Assembly (NCBI RefSeq): GCF_921293095.1
Contig: NC_060248.1
Coordinates: 82,095,243-82,159,242 of the forward strand
Source of the DNA: Ischnura elegans
Lineage: Eukaryota; Arthropoda; Insecta; Odonata; Coenagrionidae
Direction: 5' to 3'
Length of the DNA: 64,000 nucleotides
The position numbers and the translations under genes were made by a program. Positions 61,256 to 64,000 of this stretch are shown piece after piece (within the stretch, counting starts at the first letter, position 1; every line of letters begins with the position of its first letter). The notes under the pieces are model-generated. The model had not been told where the DNA came from. It was given only the letters and a program-made list of their open reading frames with translations, and searched no databases.

Positions 61256-64000
61256 GTTAGTCATCTGCTTTTCCTCAAAAATTGATAAAACACTATTGTG
61301 TTTCTGCTTTAGTTTCTAATATCCAAAAAATTGAAAGGCTATGGAATCTAGTAAGGCCGTTTTTGATATTTTCACGATCATGGCCTTCAGGATTGAGATT
61401 TATTTGTATTGCTATCCGTGCACTCTTAGTGTAGTGGTGTCCATAGGAGTAGGAAACAAAATGTGGCATTGTTTGGGAGGTTTCTCGGTAGATTACCGCG
61501 ACAATTTTTCGTGATATTTACGGACTCGATGGCTTTAGGGATTGACGAAAGATATTTTTAAATGACCACCAGGTTATTGAGGCACTTGAGAAAAGGATGA
61601 GAAAAATAGTTATGATTATGGAAGAATACTTAGTCGAAAGTAAGGCAATCGTGCTGCATAACTAATTTAAGTTGGCATTTTACTGTTTAGAACTCCAATC
61701 ATATATATTATAATTTCTAATTCACATTATTTACCTGAATACATGCTATCCCCTTCAAATAGAGGCATACCCCATTCATTTGCAATTAGAATCAATTTCT
61801 ACAGTGTACATACTCAATTACAAGTAACCTAATTTATGATCGAATAATGTCATCTATTTTAGTCTTTGTTGTTCCTTTCTGTGAATCAATGGACCCTTGG
61901 CAGGGTAATGATTGCCTTCATCTCATCATTAGTTTCTAAACTTATGCTGATTGCCTTAATATATATCTGACAGTGTACACTGTCATCTCTTCATTTTTCT
62001 GCCGCAAGCTGTTGCTATATCCATATTATTGGCTTCACTTTTGTTTGGGGAAAAACTTAAATGCCAACTAATCACGATAATTTTTCATTCAAGCTATATT
62101 ATTTCACAGGCTCACATTGCAATTGCTGAATTTCAAAAGAGGTATTTGAGTGAAGGGAAACAAGCTACGATTATTACTCAAAATATCGATGGCCTTCACC
62201 AAAGAGCTGGAGCACAGAATGTCATAGAAATTCATGGATCCTTGTTTAAAACCCGATGTACTAAATGTGGAAATGTTGAAGTCAACAATGACAGCCCTAT
62301 TTGTCCTGCACTGAAAGACAAAGGGTAGGTTCACATTAAATTTGTTTCTAAATTTTTAAGACAGATAAAATTTAGTAATTGTCACTCACTCCTTTTGGCA
62401 GAGCCCCTGATCCTGATGCTAATTCTGCAGACATTAAAGTTGAAGACCTTCCACACTGTGGGAACTGCAAAGGTTTACTCCGTCCACATGTGGTATGGTT
62501 TGGGGAGTCGTTATTTGAAGATGTTTTGGATGAAGTTGGTTAGTATACCCATTGAGCACTATATTTTCATTGCATATTAGAATTATTTTTTGGGCACTTC
62601 AAGAGTCATAGATATCATCCCCTTAAGATGCCTCCCCAAATAAATCATGAAGTATTCTACTCGAAATAGAAGCCAAAAGTTTTGTCTTAAATATAATTCA
62701 TGAAGCAATTGCACTGATATGTTAAAATTATTTTTTTATTAACACTTCCAAGAAGGAAGCATTTTTAGGTGATGGGAAAAAATTTACATCTTTCATCGAG
62801 TCCTCACTTACAATTTATCTATGTCTCAGTTTGATTTATAAATTTACAATGATGTTCCACTTACAGAGATATGAACTGATATGCCTTCACATTTATGAGT
62901 CAAAGGTTGTTATGAATATTTCAATAAAGTGTCAACCAAAATTTAAACTAGAAAATCATGTTTCTTATCCAACTACATAATTTTAGGATGGCTTCTTAGA
63001 CAAGATGAAAACTTACACAATTATATTGTGCATAGTGCTGAATTACTATTGCTTTTACAGCTTTACTTATCAGTTCTCTTGAGGTAATGGTGAGGAGTGC
63101 ACATCTCTGGATTTTCCAATAACCAAACCAAAGTACAAGGGGCATATGATCAGTAAGGTCTCCAATTTTTTGCCCTAGTCATTGAGATTCATTGTCAATA
63201 TATATTACATGGTAAGAAACCTTGAACATTCTGCTATTGTTCGATGTAGTCGCTTTCAAGCTTGATGAATTTCCATATCTGTGAGATGAACTTTAGCATT
63301 CCCTTCTCAAAGCAGCTTCTTGTAAGAAGTTAAGAACTGCTTCTCGAGCTTCGGTGTAGTTCGTGAATAACAAAATTTCAGGAAGCCAAGCCCTTGCATT
63401 TTTGTGCAAATTTTTTAAATTCAATTTCTTAAATTTTGTTCATAAATGCTAGGAAACTTAGCGATTCTTTTTATGCTTTTAGATGTACAAAATTTAAATT
63501 GCATGTACATACCTGAAAACTGAAAACCCTCGGCACTTGTGATGACTGGACTTGAACATCACACTTTTCCACTTGATATTAGTTGTTATTTAACAAGTAA
63601 TTTCTTCTTTTCTGCTTGCCAGTTATCTAAATGAAATTATCAGGTGTTAGTTTTTTGTTTCTCCTGAATAAATTATTTTTACTTTCCACCATAGTCCACC
63701 AAAATAGTTTGCATGTAGTTCATTAATCAATAGATGTAACCTTATAAATGAATGCCTACCTTTTCCTTATGAATTTATAACCCTTCTCCTTCATAATAAA
63801 CATGAAATATACTGCCTGACTGGGATTGGATCTCAAAAGGTTGGTAATCATGGACCAGATCACGTATTTTCAATCTCTTGAAAAGTACTTTACTTAATCA
63901 GCCATCACTAGTAAAAGCTCTATTTAGCAACTCAGAGCAAGGTGCGTTGATGTTTTTTTTCAGCTGGACATTTGAATTCCTGTGACCTGTGTCTGGTTGT
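60926..64000 (+). CDS. SIRT5: NAD-dependent protein deacylase sirtuin-5 (SIRT5-like), partial at the window edge
   Basis: SIRT5 removes succinyl, malonyl and glutaryl groups from lysines, using NAD+, mainly in mitochondria. Four exons give 239 codons of about 310. The start [10 protein letters not shown] is basic and Ser/Arg-rich, as expected for a mitochondrial presequence. A second ATG lies at residue 24. [15 protein letters not shown] (52-66) is the NAD-binding loop. Tyr96 and Arg99 in FYHYRRE match human Tyr102/Arg105, which select acidic acyl groups. TQNID (133-137), catalytic His152 in EIHGSLF, and the zinc cysteines Cys160, Cys163, Cys201 and Cys204 are all present. The second zinc pair is CxxC where human has a longer spacing. 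The last bases encode CDLCLVV, so the Rossmann half continues beyond the window. It is divergently paired with SACM1L across 294 bp. Confidence 0.95.
62110..62324 (+). CDS. SIRT5: SIRT5 exon 2
   Basis: Acceptor TTTCACAG, donor GTAGGT. 215 nt. Encodes [36 protein letters not shown] and CPALKDK, matching SIRT5 block by block. Confidence 0.95.
62402..62538 (+). CDS. SIRT5: SIRT5 exon 3
   Basis: Acceptor TTTGGCAG after a 77-bp intron, donor GTTAGT. 137 nt. Encodes [20 protein letters not shown], with the second zinc pair and the conserved PHVVWFGE. Confidence 0.94.
63964..64000 (+). CDS. SIRT5: SIRT5 exon 4, cut by the window edge
   Basis: A T-rich tract and CAG acceptor precede it. It joins exon 3 in phase 1 to read [12 protein letters not shown], the sirtuin segment that precedes GTSSVV. 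The exon runs off the end of the window. Confidence 0.88.

Noticed and set aside
60926-61285. Full 119-codon reading of SIRT5 exon 1
   Set aside because: The last codons after KEPNP are intron; the GTTAGT donor at 61256 and the exon 2 start restore the family sequence.
1-64000. CRISPR arrays, rRNA genes, bacterial operons
   Set aside because: No regularly spaced repeats, no rRNA core sequence and no closely packed open frames; the split genes and MITEs show this is an animal nuclear genome.

Overview
The window is eukaryotic nuclear DNA, most likely from an insect or another arthropod. It is AT-rich and gene-poor, its genes are split by GT-AG introns, and it is full of short non-autonomous DNA transposons. 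One gene is a SIRT5-type sirtuin, a gene absent from Drosophila as far as I recall, which argues against a drosophilid. I cannot name the species.

Only two protein genes can be supported, both in the right third. On the minus strand, 60631 down to 41092, lies a complete 13-exon gene for the phosphoinositide phosphatase Sac1 (SACM1L). Its exons join in frame to a 591-residue protein with the Sac CX5RT motif, two C-terminal membrane segments and a KxKxx ER-retrieval tail. On the plus strand, from 60926 to the window edge, are the first four exons of a SIRT5-type mitochondrial deacylase. The two start codons face away from each other across 294 bp, so a shared promoter is likely. They are a neighbouring pair with no known joint pathway.

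The left 41 kb has no gene I can recognise. It holds decayed transposon coding sequence: a CR1/Jockey-type reverse transcriptase (about 14280-15750), a LINE C-terminal tail (31385-31645), a THAP-like zinc-finger start (13138-13290) and a PHD-like finger inside a pogo-type element (36181-37125). It also holds many MITEs defined by terminal inverted repeats and target-site duplications: hAT-like (8 bp), pogo/mariner-like (TA) and PIF/Harbinger-like (TTA). A piggyBac-like element (TTAA) and one more TA-flanked element lie inside SACM1L introns. Several GC-rich patches (about 9940-10240, 10600-10880, 18380-18860, 28000-28400, 34340-35130) contain no recognisable exon.

The most striking structure is a 1.07-kb, nearly identical inverted repeat with a 1.55-kb spacer inside the last intron of SACM1L, which would fold into long double-stranded RNA in the pre-mRNA. 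Other notable items are a 40-bp perfect palindrome, a 188-bp foldback element, a GC-AG intron, and several hairpins that carry hammerhead-like core motifs of the kind known from Penelope-like elements. All exon borders and repeat borders were read by eye; no alignment or database search was run.
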